Source: Sphingobacterium athyrii (GTDB taxonomy: Bacteria > Bacteroidota > Bacteroidia > Sphingobacteriales > Sphingobacteriaceae). Taken from it: DNA of 64,000 bases. The notes below the pieces were generated by a model. It was not told the origin of the DNA and made no database searches. It saw nothing but the letters and a program-made list of their open reading frames with translations. The translations under genes and the position numbers were made by a program. How positions within the stretch are numbered: position 1 is the first letter of the stretch; each line of letters opens with the position of its first letter. The stretch lies in contig NZ_QCXX01000008.1 in assembly GCF_003071065.1 (NCBI RefSeq), positions 186,001 to 250,000 of the forward strand, in the 5' to 3' direction. Below, piece after piece: positions 50,916 through 59,502 of the stretch.

Positions 50916-51773
50916 TTATAGACTGTTCCTATTAATACGCAGGAATTCAATAATCTCATCCTTCTTCTCTTCCACCTTCCCTTTCTTCTCGACAAATTGA
51001 TGATTATAGATGGTCAGATATTGATGGTCATCAGTATCCGATTCATACACTTCTGCAGTCGCAAAAGAAAAATGCTCTTCCTCATCGGAAAGGTGATCGT
51101 AGACATAGGCAAAATCATGATTTGCCAATGTGTTCGCCATTGCGTCTTTGTCCTCAATAAATTTTAATCTTCCGGGCAAAATTCTCTTTTTCATCCACAT
51201 TTCGTCTTTTTCTGAAAAAGGATAAATGGTAATCCCACGAAAAGCCATGATGATGGGTGTAATAAGGATGATTGCCATTTCAATAGCCCAGACGGCCCAG
51301 AGCATTGCTCCGGAGACTGGTGACTTCTTTAAGGTAAACGTACCAACCTCATTTAGCCCCTGCAGTGCCTCCCAGATAAAAGATGGATGCATAAAAAACG
51401 CTTTAAAACCTTCCAGACTAAAAGAAGATTTTACCCAAGTGTCTCCACCCATGGTACCCTCAGCATTATACATCAGTGAAACGAACAGCGCCCACTGTGC
51501 GTAAAAACCAACTAGGGCAACAATCAGCGTGATGATAATCGCGACGCCTTTATTTCTTAGCTTCCACTGTTTGAAACAAAAATTGAGCAGATAGAACAGT
51601 CCTGCGCCAAACCCAAGTGTGATAAATACATTGAAATAGACAATCGGAATAAACCATTGTAAAGCGATGTAGATAATGGCCAGAACAACTGCCCCGACAA
51701 TACCTAACACAAGTGAACCGATTAATGCTAAAGCAGGCACCTTCCCCGAAGGCTTATAATACAGATTTTCCAT
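50916..51773 (-). CDS. Multi-pass membrane protein of unknown function
   Basis: 285 aa from ATG 51773, with four or five hydrophobic helices (about residues 14-35, 44-62, 78-98 and 160-185) and a C-terminal cytoplasmic region of about 100 residues that is charged (Glu/Lys-rich). Not assigned to a known family. The ATG at 51773 is preferred since the upstream extension lacks conserved character, but the longer start at 51833 cannot be excluded. Convergent with the sulfur operon and divergent from the M1 peptidase. Confidence 0.72.
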   Translation of the reverse strand: MENLYYKPSGKVPALALIGSLVLGIVGAVVLAIIYIALQWFIPIVYFNVFITLGFGAGLFYLLNFCFKQWKLRNKGVAIIITLIVALVGFYAQWALFVSLMYNAEGTMGGDTWVKSSFSLEGFKAFFMHPSFIWEALQGLNEVGTFTLKKSPVSGAMLWAVWAIEMAIILITPIIMAFRGITIYPFSEKDEMWMKKRILPGRLKFIEDKDAMANTLANHDFAYVYDHLSDEEEHFSFATAEVYESDTDDHQYLTIYNHQFVEKKGKVEEKKDEIIEFLRINRNSL

Positions 51774-51921
51774 AAATTTATTTGTAATATTTGTTAACTC
51801 AACAGATAAATTTTCTAACCAAAACCAAGCCAATTATTAATAATCAAATCATTTTTCGTCAAGATTTGATGACATTTACCTCGATTAGGGTGATTAATCG
51901 GCATTTCTTGAGACAATTTTG

Positions 51922-51929
51922 TAAGTTTG
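51922..51929 (+). promoter_or_regulatory. -7 box (TAAGTTTG) for the M1 peptidase gene
   Basis: Exact TAnnTTTG with only 4 nt before the ATG at 51934, where a signal peptide begins. Predicts a leaderless mRNA. Confidence 0.55.
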
Positions 51930-51933
51930 AAAC

Positions 51934-53811
51934 ATGAAAATCAAAATATTATCCTTTTTTGCACTTTTATGTGTAATAAATATTTGGGGACAAGAGCTAA
52001 AGGCCCAGAGAAAAGGATTCTGGCAGCAGAAAGTTGACTATACAATGGATGTCAACATGGATGAAAAGGCTTATCAATATGATGGAAAAATGGCTTTGAA
52101 GTATAGCAACAATTCAGGCCAATCCTTAAAAAAAGTTTATTTTCATTTATATTTTAACGCATTTCAACCAGAATCAATGATGGATTATCGGTTGAAAAAT
52201 ATCAGCGACCCTGATAAGCGAATGGTATCAAATATTGGCACCAAAGAAAAACCAATATTGCAGAGCCGTATCGAAACCCTGCAACCCAATCAAATCGGTT
52301 ACCAAAAAATCAAAAGCCTCAGCATGAATGGGGTCAATACAAGCTATAAGATTGATGGCACGATCTTAGAAGTTACCCTACCCTGCGCGATTGCAGATGG
52401 CGAAACAGCAAATTTTAATATAGAATGGACTGCACAGGTACCTGAACAGATCCGGAGGTCAGGCCGCAATTCGGCGGAAGGTGTAGCGCTTTCTATGGCG
52501 CAATGGTATCCGAAGATGGCACAGTTCGATGAATTCGGCTGGCATCTTGATGAATATATCGGCCGTGAGTTTATAGCGCCTTTCGGCAACTTTGACGTTA
52601 CCATACACCTCAATAAAAACTATGTGGTCGGTGCTTCGGGTGTTCTTCAAAATCCCGATGAGGTAAAAGGCTATCAGGCAAAAGCCAAAGTAAAAGCAAA
52701 CAACGGTAAGGCTACATGGCATTACAAAGCCCAAAATATCCATGATTTTGTATGGGCGGCGGATCCGAAATTTGTGGTAGACTCCGCTTCCAGCAAGAAT
52801 GGAATAAAAGTGTATACGGTTTATCTTCCAACAGACAAAGAAGTTATTTCAAACTGGAAGACGGCCTTGGGCCTATCTACTGAATTTTTCGATTTTTGCA
52901 GCGCTAAGTTCGGCACCTATCCTTGGCCTACCTATACCATTATCCAAGGCGGTGACGGTGGTATGGAATATGGAACAGCAACCTTAATTACTGGAGGCCG
53001 TAATCTGAAAAGCCTTGTTGGTGTTATCTTCCACGAATCTGCTCACTCCTGGTACCAACATTTATTTGGAATTAATGAAACCGTAGATGAGTGGTTTGAC
53101 GAAGGATTTACTTCTTATGTGGAAGAATTGGCGATGCAGCATCTCTTCGAAAAACGAGGAGCCATTGCATCCAATCCACTTATCGATGCCTATCGGGCTT
53201 ATTATAAATTAGCGCTTTCAGGCAAGGAAGAGCCGATGAGTCTGCTTGCGGATTATTACAACACGAATTATGGGTATAGTAATGAAGCTTACAATAAGGG
53301 TGCTGTGTTAGCGGAACAATTAGGCTACATTATCGGTCAGGAAAATCTAGAGAAAACATTTTTGAAATTCTACGACATCTGGAAATTCAAACATCCTACA
53401 CCTAATGATTTCAAGCGTGTTGCAGAGGATGTATCCGGAATAAACCTAAAATGGTATTTCAATTTGTTCATCAATACGACACGCCAAATTGATTATGCAA
53501 TTGGCCATGTAACTGACTCAGAAATTCAACTGCTCAATAAATCAAACTTTGCGATGCCACTCGATATACTTGTAGAATATCAAGATGGAAGCAAAGAACT
53601 ATTTTACATTCCTTTACGTGAAATGCGCGGTGAAAAACCGGAGGAAAACTTTGAGATCTATAAGGGTATAAAACGCACTGTACTAAAGGATTGGTTCTGG
53701 ACCAACCCAGAATATAAAATTTCAGTCAATAAGGCACCAAAAACAATCACGATAGATCCATCTCTTCGACTTGCGGATGTCGAATCAGCAAACAATAGCC
53801 TCACACGCTAA
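51934..53811 (+). CDS. M1-family zinc metallopeptidase, secreted
   Basis: 625 aa. Signal peptide about 1-24 (NIWGQELKAQ). N-terminal beta domain, then the gluzincin core: GGMEYGTATLITGG (substrate N-terminus-binding GxMEx variant) and HESAH at about residue 368 with the third Zn ligand Glu in DEWFDEGFTSY, 18 residues later. It lacks the long C-terminal helical domain of full-size aminopeptidase N. Probably periplasmic or outer-membrane associated, cleaving peptides. Monocistronic, with a terminator. Confidence 0.92.
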   Translation: MKIKILSFFALLCVINIWGQELKAQRKGFWQQKVDYTMDVNMDEKAYQYDGKMALKYSNNSGQSLKKVYFHLYFNAFQPESMMDYRLKNISDPDKRMVSNIGTKEKPILQSRIETLQPNQIGYQKIKSLSMNGVNTSYKIDGTILEVTLPCAIADGETANFNIEWTAQVPEQIRRSGRNSAEGVALSMAQWYPKMAQFDEFGWHLDEYIGREFIAPFGNFDVTIHLNKNYVVGASGVLQNPDEVKGYQAKAKVKANNGKATWHYKAQNIHDFVWAADPKFVVDSASSKNGIKVYTVYLPTDKEVISNWKTALGLSTEFFDFCSAKFGTYPWPTYTIIQGGDGGMEYGTATLITGGRNLKSLVGVIFHESAHSWYQHLFGINETVDEWFDEGFTSYVEELAMQHLFEKRGAIASNPLIDAYRAYYKLALSGKEEPMSLLADYYNTNYGYSNEAYNKGAVLAEQLGYIIGQENLEKTFLKFYDIWKFKHPTPNDFKRVAEDVSGINLKWYFNLFINTTRQIDYAIGHVTDSEIQLLNKSNFAMPLDILVEYQDGSKELFYIPLREMRGEKPEENFEIYKGIKRTVLKDWFWTNPEYKISVNKAPKTITIDPSLRLADVESANNSLTR

Positions 53812-53876
53812 TTTAATACTGAAAAATAGGCATTGCAGCAGATTGATGTAAAACAACTACGTTTTTATAACTTAAT

Positions 53877-53914
53877 AAGCCCTGATAAATTGTAATTTAT
53901 CGGGGCTTTTTTCT
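53877..53914 (+). terminator. Terminator of the M1 peptidase gene
   Basis: AAGCCCTGATAAATT / AATTTATCGGGGCTT (one G-U pair) then six T. Also faces the convergent glycoside hydrolase. Confidence 0.82.
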
Positions 53915-53955
53915 ATTTGAACCAAATGAAGGTTGTCCAGTGAACCGGCAAAATA

Positions 53956-55077
53956 CTATCCCCTCAATGGAATGACCATATTCCAGGTCCGTTCAAACTG
54001 ATAGGACTCGGATCCATCTCCTGTAGCAGCAAAAAGATGTGTCGGTTTCCCATTTTCAAATAGTAAAAATGGCCGTTCAAAATTAGCTTGATGACTTACA
54101 GTACCATCATTCCAACGAATCGTCTTGGAATAAGCTTTGACGGCTTTTGACAGATGCCAATCGATTCCATCTTTCGAATATGCATGGATACCCCCCCCCT
54201 CTTCCCCACAGATTTTGCCATAGCGGTCTTTCATAATCAATTCAAATTGCTGACCATTATGCCATACGAACGGATCTTCCACATCATTTTCATGATTTTG
54301 ATCGCTATGGAAAGAAAAAATAGGTTTATCAGACAAACGAAGATATGGTCCCAAGAACGAATCAGCTTGTGCTGCCCCCAATAGCAAAGGGGGATTATAA
54401 TTCACCGGTGATGATTTATAGATCAGATATACCTTGCCATCTGGCAAAACTACCGGAGAAGGATTGGATGTTATGGAAGTATCCCATTCACCCTGCCTAG
54501 GATTCAAAATGGGCTGATCTACACGCTTCCAAGGACCTGATATCGACTTTGAATAGGCCATTCCGATGCGTTTATGCATCCAGGCTTTCTGCCCCAGCCC
54601 CGATTCCCAAACATTCTCGGAATAACTAGGATTGGGCTCGTCATAATTGTTTCCAAAATAATAAAGCACATAATAATCACCGTTTTTAATGATCCGAGGA
54701 TTGTGAGTTGTACAACCATCAAAATACTTTTTCCCACGGGCAGGCAATACCACTTCGACAAATTCATATGGTCCCTCCGGTGTATCAGCAATCGCACGCA
54801 CGACTTCGGAATTGGTCACCCAGTTACCAAAGCCATATTTTTTGCTCCAACGTGATGCAAACATATGATATTTACCATCCTCCCCCTTAATCACTGAAGG
54901 ATCCCATATCCAATAGTCTGCCATGGCGAATCCACCCCCTTTTATTGCAGGGAGCAATTTATCGATAAATGCTTCTTCTGCATCATCAGTCAGAGAGAAA
55001 CTATGCTTTGAAAGCGCCAATAAAGCACTGGTACCAACTATATTTTTTAGAAAATCACGACGGGAAGATATTTTCAT
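53956..55077 (-). CDS. Tat-exported glycoside hydrolase (GH43-like beta-propeller)
   Basis: 373 aa from ATG 55077, which begins a clear twin-arginine signal peptide (SSRRDFLKNIVGTSALLAL). The mature domain has five-bladed beta-propeller features: WDPSVIKGEDGKYHMFASRW, THNPRIIKNGDYYVLYYFG, SNPSPVVLPDGKVYLIYKSS and VEDPFVWHNGQQFELIMKD, with Asp/Glu residues placed as in GH43/GH117-like enzymes. Substrate unknown; it may act on plant or algal polysaccharide. A nine-G tract occurs in codons 276-280 region (positions 54191-54199 on the plus strand). It confirms that Tat-type signals are used here. Confidence 0.85.
   Translation of the reverse strand: MKISSRRDFLKNIVGTSALLALSKHSFSLTDDAEEAFIDKLLPAIKGGGFAMADYWIWDPSVIKGEDGKYHMFASRWSKKYGFGNWVTNSEVVRAIADTPEGPYEFVEVVLPARGKKYFDGCTTHNPRIIKNGDYYVLYYFGNNYDEPNPSYSENVWESGLGQKAWMHKRIGMAYSKSISGPWKRVDQPILNPRQGEWDTSITSNPSPVVLPDGKVYLIYKSSPVNYNPPLLLGAAQADSFLGPYLRLSDKPIFSFHSDQNHENDVEDPFVWHNGQQFELIMKDRYGKICGEEGGGIHAYSKDGIDWHLSKAVKAYSKTIRWNDGTVSHQANFERPFLLFENGKPTHLFAATGDGSESYQFERTWNMVIPLRG
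54191..54199. repeat. Nine-base C tract (G tract on coding strand) inside the glycoside hydrolase gene
   Basis: Homopolymer encoding EGGG. Long enough for slipped-strand changes; possible phase-variable site. The only run of this length noticed in the window. Confidence 0.6.
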
Positions 55078-55318
55078 ATGATTGGTTTTTTGATTATGTA
55101 AAATGAATCTGACCATCAAGATAGAAAATAACTCGTTTGTTATCAAACTCTTTATCTCCTATTTTTAAATGACTATTTCAGAACATAAATCCGTTCAACA
55201 TCGACGCGACATAACATTGGTTTTGCTCGCCAATAAAAAATATCCAAAAGGATAGGGAAAACGACTTCCCAAGTGGAAGAAAAAATGTGAATAAACTCCG
55301 AAGTTGGTCCAGTGTTGG

Positions 55319-55326
55319 TATATTTG
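55319..55326 (+). promoter_or_regulatory. -7 box (TATATTTG) for hemW
   Basis: Exact TAnnTTTG, 5 nt before ATG 55332, predicting a leaderless mRNA. The longer frame beginning at 55287 contains the promoter and was rejected. Confidence 0.55.
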
Positions 55327-55331
55327 TGCCC

Positions 55332-56465
55332 ATGATTTACATTCATATCCCATTCTGCAAACAGGCCTGTCATTATTGTGACTTCCATTTCAGCACCTCT
55401 CTGCAATACAAGACCGAAATGGTGAGTGCCCTTTTGCGAGAAATCGAATTGAGGTCTCCTTATTTGGAAGACAGAAAAATTGAATCCATCTATTTTGGTG
55501 GTGGGACGCCCTCGCTATTGGATGTGGACGAAATCTCAAGGATCATTGATGCTGTTGCCAAACAATTTGACATCAGTAATCATGCTGAAATTACTTTGGA
55601 AGCCAATCCCGATGATCTTAATTCGGCGAAAGTGAATGCATTAAGATCAACTTCAGTCAATAGATTCAGTATTGGGATACAGTCTTTTTTTGAGGAAGAT
55701 CTGAAATGGATGAATCGGGCCCATACCCGACAGGAAGCGTCCGCAGCGATCATGCGCGTACAGGATGCAGGATTTGAGAATATTACCTGTGACCTTATTT
55801 ATGGCTATCCTTTGTTGACTGATGAAAAATGGCGCTACAATATGCAACAACTGATCGATTATGCAATCCCTCATATTTCTTCTTACTCAATGACAGTGGA
55901 AGCCAAAACCGCCCTGGATCATTTCATCAAGAAGGGCTTGAGTCCTGCTATTGATTCCGATCAGGCCGCCGATCAGATGAACTTGTTGATCGACACATTG
56001 AAAAGTGCGGGCTATGAGCAATATGAGATTTCCAATTTTGCTAAAAATGGTTTATATGCACGTCACAATACAAATTATTGGAAAGGCAAGCATTATCTTG
56101 GTATCGGACCCTCAGCCCATTCTTTCAACGGCAATTCCAGATCCTGGAATATCGCCAATAATGCAAAATACATAGGCTCAATACAAACCAACCAACTCCC
56201 CTTGGAGATCGAACATCTATCTGTTCGCGATCAGATTAATGAGTGTATTATGACCTCACTGCGCACCATGTGGGGGCTTGATCTGGAACAATTAGAAAAG
56301 AATTTTGATTACGCCGTTAAAAGTAAAATAATGGAAGATGCCGCACCATTTCTCGAACAGCAGCAATTAATATTAGACGACAATAAATTAAGATTAACGG
56401 ATGCTGGCAAATTAATGGCAGACCATATCATGTCCGAATTATTTATTATTGAAAATTGGCAATAA
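55332..56465 (+). CDS. hemW: Radical SAM heme chaperone HemW (coproporphyrinogen III oxidase-like)
   Basis: 377 aa from ATG 55332. Starts MIYIHIPFCKQACHYCDF with the radical SAM CxxxCxxC cluster motif followed by the His typical of HemW; then SIYFGGGTPSLL, ITLEANPDDL and FSIGIQSF, with the C-terminal HemW domain. Like other HemW proteins it lacks the extra Cys of true HemN in CxxxCxxCxC, so heme trafficking rather than coproporphyrinogen oxidation is the likely role. Confidence 0.93.
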   Translation: MIYIHIPFCKQACHYCDFHFSTSLQYKTEMVSALLREIELRSPYLEDRKIESIYFGGGTPSLLDVDEISRIIDAVAKQFDISNHAEITLEANPDDLNSAKVNALRSTSVNRFSIGIQSFFEEDLKWMNRAHTRQEASAAIMRVQDAGFENITCDLIYGYPLLTDEKWRYNMQQLIDYAIPHISSYSMTVEAKTALDHFIKKGLSPAIDSDQAADQMNLLIDTLKSAGYEQYEISNFAKNGLYARHNTNYWKGKHYLGIGPSAHSFNGNSRSWNIANNAKYIGSIQTNQLPLEIEHLSVRDQINECIMTSLRTMWGLDLEQLEKNFDYAVKSKIMEDAAPFLEQQQLILDDNKLRLTDAGKLMADHIMSELFIIENWQ

Positions 56466-56564
56466 AACAGCCTGTAAAATTATCAAAACAATAATAATTC
56501 ACGTGTTTTTATTTCAATAATTACGAAAATGAAAATCAAATCGCATTTTTAATTCTGTTTATAC

Positions 56565-56572
56565 TATGTTTG
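56565..56572 (+). promoter_or_regulatory. -7 box (TATGTTTG) for the GAPDH gene
   Basis: Exact TAnnTTTG, 24 nt before the ATG at 56597. Confidence 0.5.
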
Positions 56573-56596
56573 CAACATAATCTATTATAAAATATT

Positions 56597-58045
56597 ATGT
56601 TACATAGTCCTTCTTTTGATTTAGAAATCAAAAGTTACAGAGAACAGCAAAATGCAGCTGTTGAGCTGATTCAAATCATTAGTAATCTTTGGTATAATCA
56701 AGCTATTGAACTCGTTCTGTTCAGAGAGCAGCTTGTTGATGAAAAAGTAAGTGTGATTCTCAAGCACCTTCGGGAAAGTACTATCCTTACCGGCAAAATA
56801 CTGACCATATTCGATCTATTGAATATTGCTCGTGTATTGGAAAAATCAAATCTGGCTCCCGCACGAATTGATATCGGTAAACTTGCAACAAAAGCCACAA
56901 ACGACCGGATCAATACGGAGGATTTATCTTCTTTTATTTCCAATGAATTAGAGGGCATTGCCGCATGGCAGGAATTAACACCCCGCGATGTTGTGCTCTA
57001 TGGTTTCGGTCGTATTGGCCGTCTGCTGGCACGCGAACTCATTAATAAAACAGGTTCTGGCAAGCAACTTCGTCTACGGGCAATAGTCACTAGGGACCCT
57101 AATGATGCCAAGTCATTGTTAAAAAGAGCGGCTCTCTTAAAAAGCGATTCTATACACGGCGAATTTGAGGGCGAAGTCTATACCGACCCCGAAAAGAATG
57201 CCCTAATCATTAATGGTATCACGGTCAACTTTATCTCAGCAAAACAACCTGAAGATATTGATTATACAATATATGACATCAAAAACGCATTGGTTATTGA
57301 TAATACAGGTGCTTTTCGTGACGAAAAAGAACTTGCCCGCCATTTAGCATCTAAAGGGGCCTCGCAGGTATTGCTGACGGCACCCGGTAAAGGTGTACCC
57401 AATATCGTTTACGGTGTAAACGAAGGCACGATCGATCTGGAAAAACATGCTATTTTTTCAGCAGCCTCCTGCACCACAAATGCTATTGTGCCAGTTTTGG
57501 CCGTCCTCGAAGATAAAATAGGTATCCTGAAAGGCCATATAGAAACCATACACTCCTATACGAATGATCAAAATCTGGTTGATAATATGCACAAAAAGGC
57601 CCGAAGAGGTCGTGCTGCGGCCTTGAACATGGTCATTACGGAGACTGGAGCTGGGAATGCTGTTTCAAAAGTCCTACCAACATTAACAGGCAAACTCACC
57701 TCCAATGCAATCCGGGTACCTGTACCAAATGGGTCTTTAGCCATATTAAATTTAGAATTAACATCAGCCAGATCTTTGGAACAAATCAACACGCTCTTAA
57801 AAACGAGCGCATTGGAAGGCAATCTTGTCGAACAGATTAAATTCTCCAGCAATGATGAGCTTGTATCCACTGATATTATAGGCACAACCGCCGCAGCTGT
57901 CGTTGATGGACCGGCAACCATTGTTTCAGCCGATGGTAAAAATATTGTACTCTATGTATGGTATGACAATGAGTATGGATATTCACATCAGGTGATGCGT
58001 TTATCGCGGCATATTGCGGGCGTAAGAAGATATACGTACTATTAA
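56597..58045 (+). CDS. gap: Glyceraldehyde-3-phosphate dehydrogenase, long form
   Basis: 482 aa versus about 335 for usual GAPDH. Residues about 130-482 are a complete GAPDH: NAD-binding YGFGRIGRLLAREL, the active-site SAASCTTNAIVPV with catalytic Cys, THSYTNDQN-type loop as IETIHSYTNDQNLVDN, RRGRAAALNMVITETGA, and WYDNEYGYSHQ. The first 130 residues are a helical extension (LEIKSYREQQNAAVELIQII, RIDIGKLATKATNDR), seen in other Bacteroidota long-form enzymes. Whether it serves glycolysis or gluconeogenesis, or prefers NADP, cannot be decided here. Monocistronic with a terminator. Confidence 0.92.
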   Translation: MLHSPSFDLEIKSYREQQNAAVELIQIISNLWYNQAIELVLFREQLVDEKVSVILKHLRESTILTGKILTIFDLLNIARVLEKSNLAPARIDIGKLATKATNDRINTEDLSSFISNELEGIAAWQELTPRDVVLYGFGRIGRLLARELINKTGSGKQLRLRAIVTRDPNDAKSLLKRAALLKSDSIHGEFEGEVYTDPEKNALIINGITVNFISAKQPEDIDYTIYDIKNALVIDNTGAFRDEKELARHLASKGASQVLLTAPGKGVPNIVYGVNEGTIDLEKHAIFSAASCTTNAIVPVLAVLEDKIGILKGHIETIHSYTNDQNLVDNMHKKARRGRAAALNMVITETGAGNAVSKVLPTLTGKLTSNAIRVPVPNGSLAILNLELTSARSLEQINTLLKTSALEGNLVEQIKFSSNDELVSTDIIGTTAAAVVDGPATIVSADGKNIVLYVWYDNEYGYSHQVMRLSRHIAGVRRYTYY

Positions 58046-58068
58046 AATCCAATTTTTAACATAGAGAA

Positions 58069-58103
58069 AGGGTATCCAAAAAAGGTCGGATACCCTATTT
58101 TTC
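58069..58103 (+). terminator. Terminator of the GAPDH gene
   Basis: GGGTATCC / GGATACCC stem-loop followed by ATTTTTCTTT, about 25 bp after the stop codon. Confidence 0.75.
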
Positions 58104-58197
58104 TTTAATTTCGTTCGTTTACTTTTAGCATCTCTTTTTCAGCTATTCAATTCCCGGCTAATTTGCTTTTACCTTTGAAACAGCCTTCTCTATATTT

Positions 58198-59436
58198 TTA
58201 TAAATTGGCATTCTTCAAATATTTCATAATAATGGGTGTTGCTCCCGCCTTCTGCTGTACATATTGGCGGGCTGCCTTCGATGCTTCCGTCCGATTTGAT
58301 TGATTCTGCAATCGTCCAAAGAAATCCATAAGCCCCTTACTATCAACAAATGAGAAGCCTGCACCCTGTTCAATCAGGTCTTTCGCTTCCTGAAACTTTT
58401 TATACTTGGGCCCAAACAGTACCGGTATTCCGTAAGTCGCTGCTTCCAATGTGTTGTGTATGCCAGCTCCGAATCCCCCCCCTATATAGGCAATCTGCCC
58501 ATAACCATACAGGGAAGACAGCAGCCCGATATTATCGATGACCAATACCTTCGCAGCCTGCAATGTATCCCGGCTATATGTATCTATTTTTGAAAACCTC
58601 AAGGCTTCCGGCCACAGCGTCATGATGCTCGATACATGTGCTTCGTCGACCTCATGGGGTGCCAAAATCAGCTTATATGCAGTAAACTGCCGCAACAGCT
58701 CCTCCAAGAGTTTTTCATCCTCCGGCCATGTACTTCCCGCTACCAATGTAGGTGATATCCCCACAAAATCACTGATCAAAGGAACCACTTTCCGCTGCTT
58801 TGGAAGATCAATGACACGGTCAAAACGGGTGTCTCCGGCCAGCCCGGCATTGCGGATACCATACTCTTTGAGCAAACGGACACTCTCCTCATTCTGTACA
58901 AAAAAATACGTCACATAACTTAAAATTTTCCTGAAAAAACCACCGTAATCCTGAAAAAAGATTTGCTCCGGCCTAAAAATAGATGCAATCAGGAATAAAG
59001 GTATCCCGCGCCGGTGCAATCCTTCAAAATAATAATACCAATATTCGTATTTCGTAAAAACGGCAAAAGTGGGATTGACAAGTTCCAAAAATAATGTGGC
59101 ATTGCCAGCGGTATCATAAGGTAAATAGAAAACATGATCCGCCAGATTGGTGTTTTTTCTTATCTCATAGCCAGAAGGAGAATAAAATGTTACAATTATT
59201 CTATGGTCTGAATAATTATTTTTTACGGCTTCCAAAACAGGTCTCCCCTGTTCAAATTCGCCCAATGAAGCGAAGTGAAACCAGATATGTTTTTGACTAG
59301 GATCAACCGATTGTTTCATCCGCAAATACCAGTCTTTTCGCCCTGTTACCATAAGGCGCGCTTTGGCATGGAAAGGGACCAAAATACGCAATAAGAGTCC
59401 ATAAAGAAAGATTCCAATTGAATAAAGCAAACGCAT
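58198..59436 (-). CDS. waaA: 3-deoxy-D-manno-octulosonic acid (Kdo) transferase
   Basis: 412-aa GT30 enzyme that transfers Kdo to lipid A precursors on the inner face of the inner membrane. N-terminal membrane anchor about 1-22, then WFHFASLGEFEQGRPVL with catalytic Glu, FYSPSGYEIRKN, FTKYEYWYYY, VAGSTWPEDE and the C-terminal donor-site IGGGFGAGIHNTLEAATYG. An eight-base C tract (58475-58482) lies in the GGGFG codons. A -7 box (59463-59470) precedes its ATG by 26 nt. Confidence 0.93.
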   Translation of the reverse strand: MRLLYSIGIFLYGLLLRILVPFHAKARLMVTGRKDWYLRMKQSVDPSQKHIWFHFASLGEFEQGRPVLEAVKNNYSDHRIIVTFYSPSGYEIRKNTNLADHVFYLPYDTAGNATLFLELVNPTFAVFTKYEYWYYYFEGLHRRGIPLFLIASIFRPEQIFFQDYGGFFRKILSYVTYFFVQNEESVRLLKEYGIRNAGLAGDTRFDRVIDLPKQRKVVPLISDFVGISPTLVAGSTWPEDEKLLEELLRQFTAYKLILAPHEVDEAHVSSIMTLWPEALRFSKIDTYSRDTLQAAKVLVIDNIGLLSSLYGYGQIAYIGGGFGAGIHNTLEAATYGIPVLFGPKYKKFQEAKDLIEQGAGFSFVDSKGLMDFFGRLQNQSNRTEASKAARQYVQQKAGATPIIMKYLKNANL

Positions 59437-59462
59437 GTTGTGAAAATAATGTTTATCTTAGT

Positions 59463-59470
59463 CAAAGATA
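59463..59470 (-). promoter_or_regulatory. -7 box (TATCTTTG) for waaA
   Basis: Exact TAnnTTTG on the minus strand within the 66-bp divergent region between waaA and the SDR gene. Confidence 0.5.
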
Positions 59471-59502
59471 TCAAACCCATTTCATTAATAAGGAACCATT
59501 GA

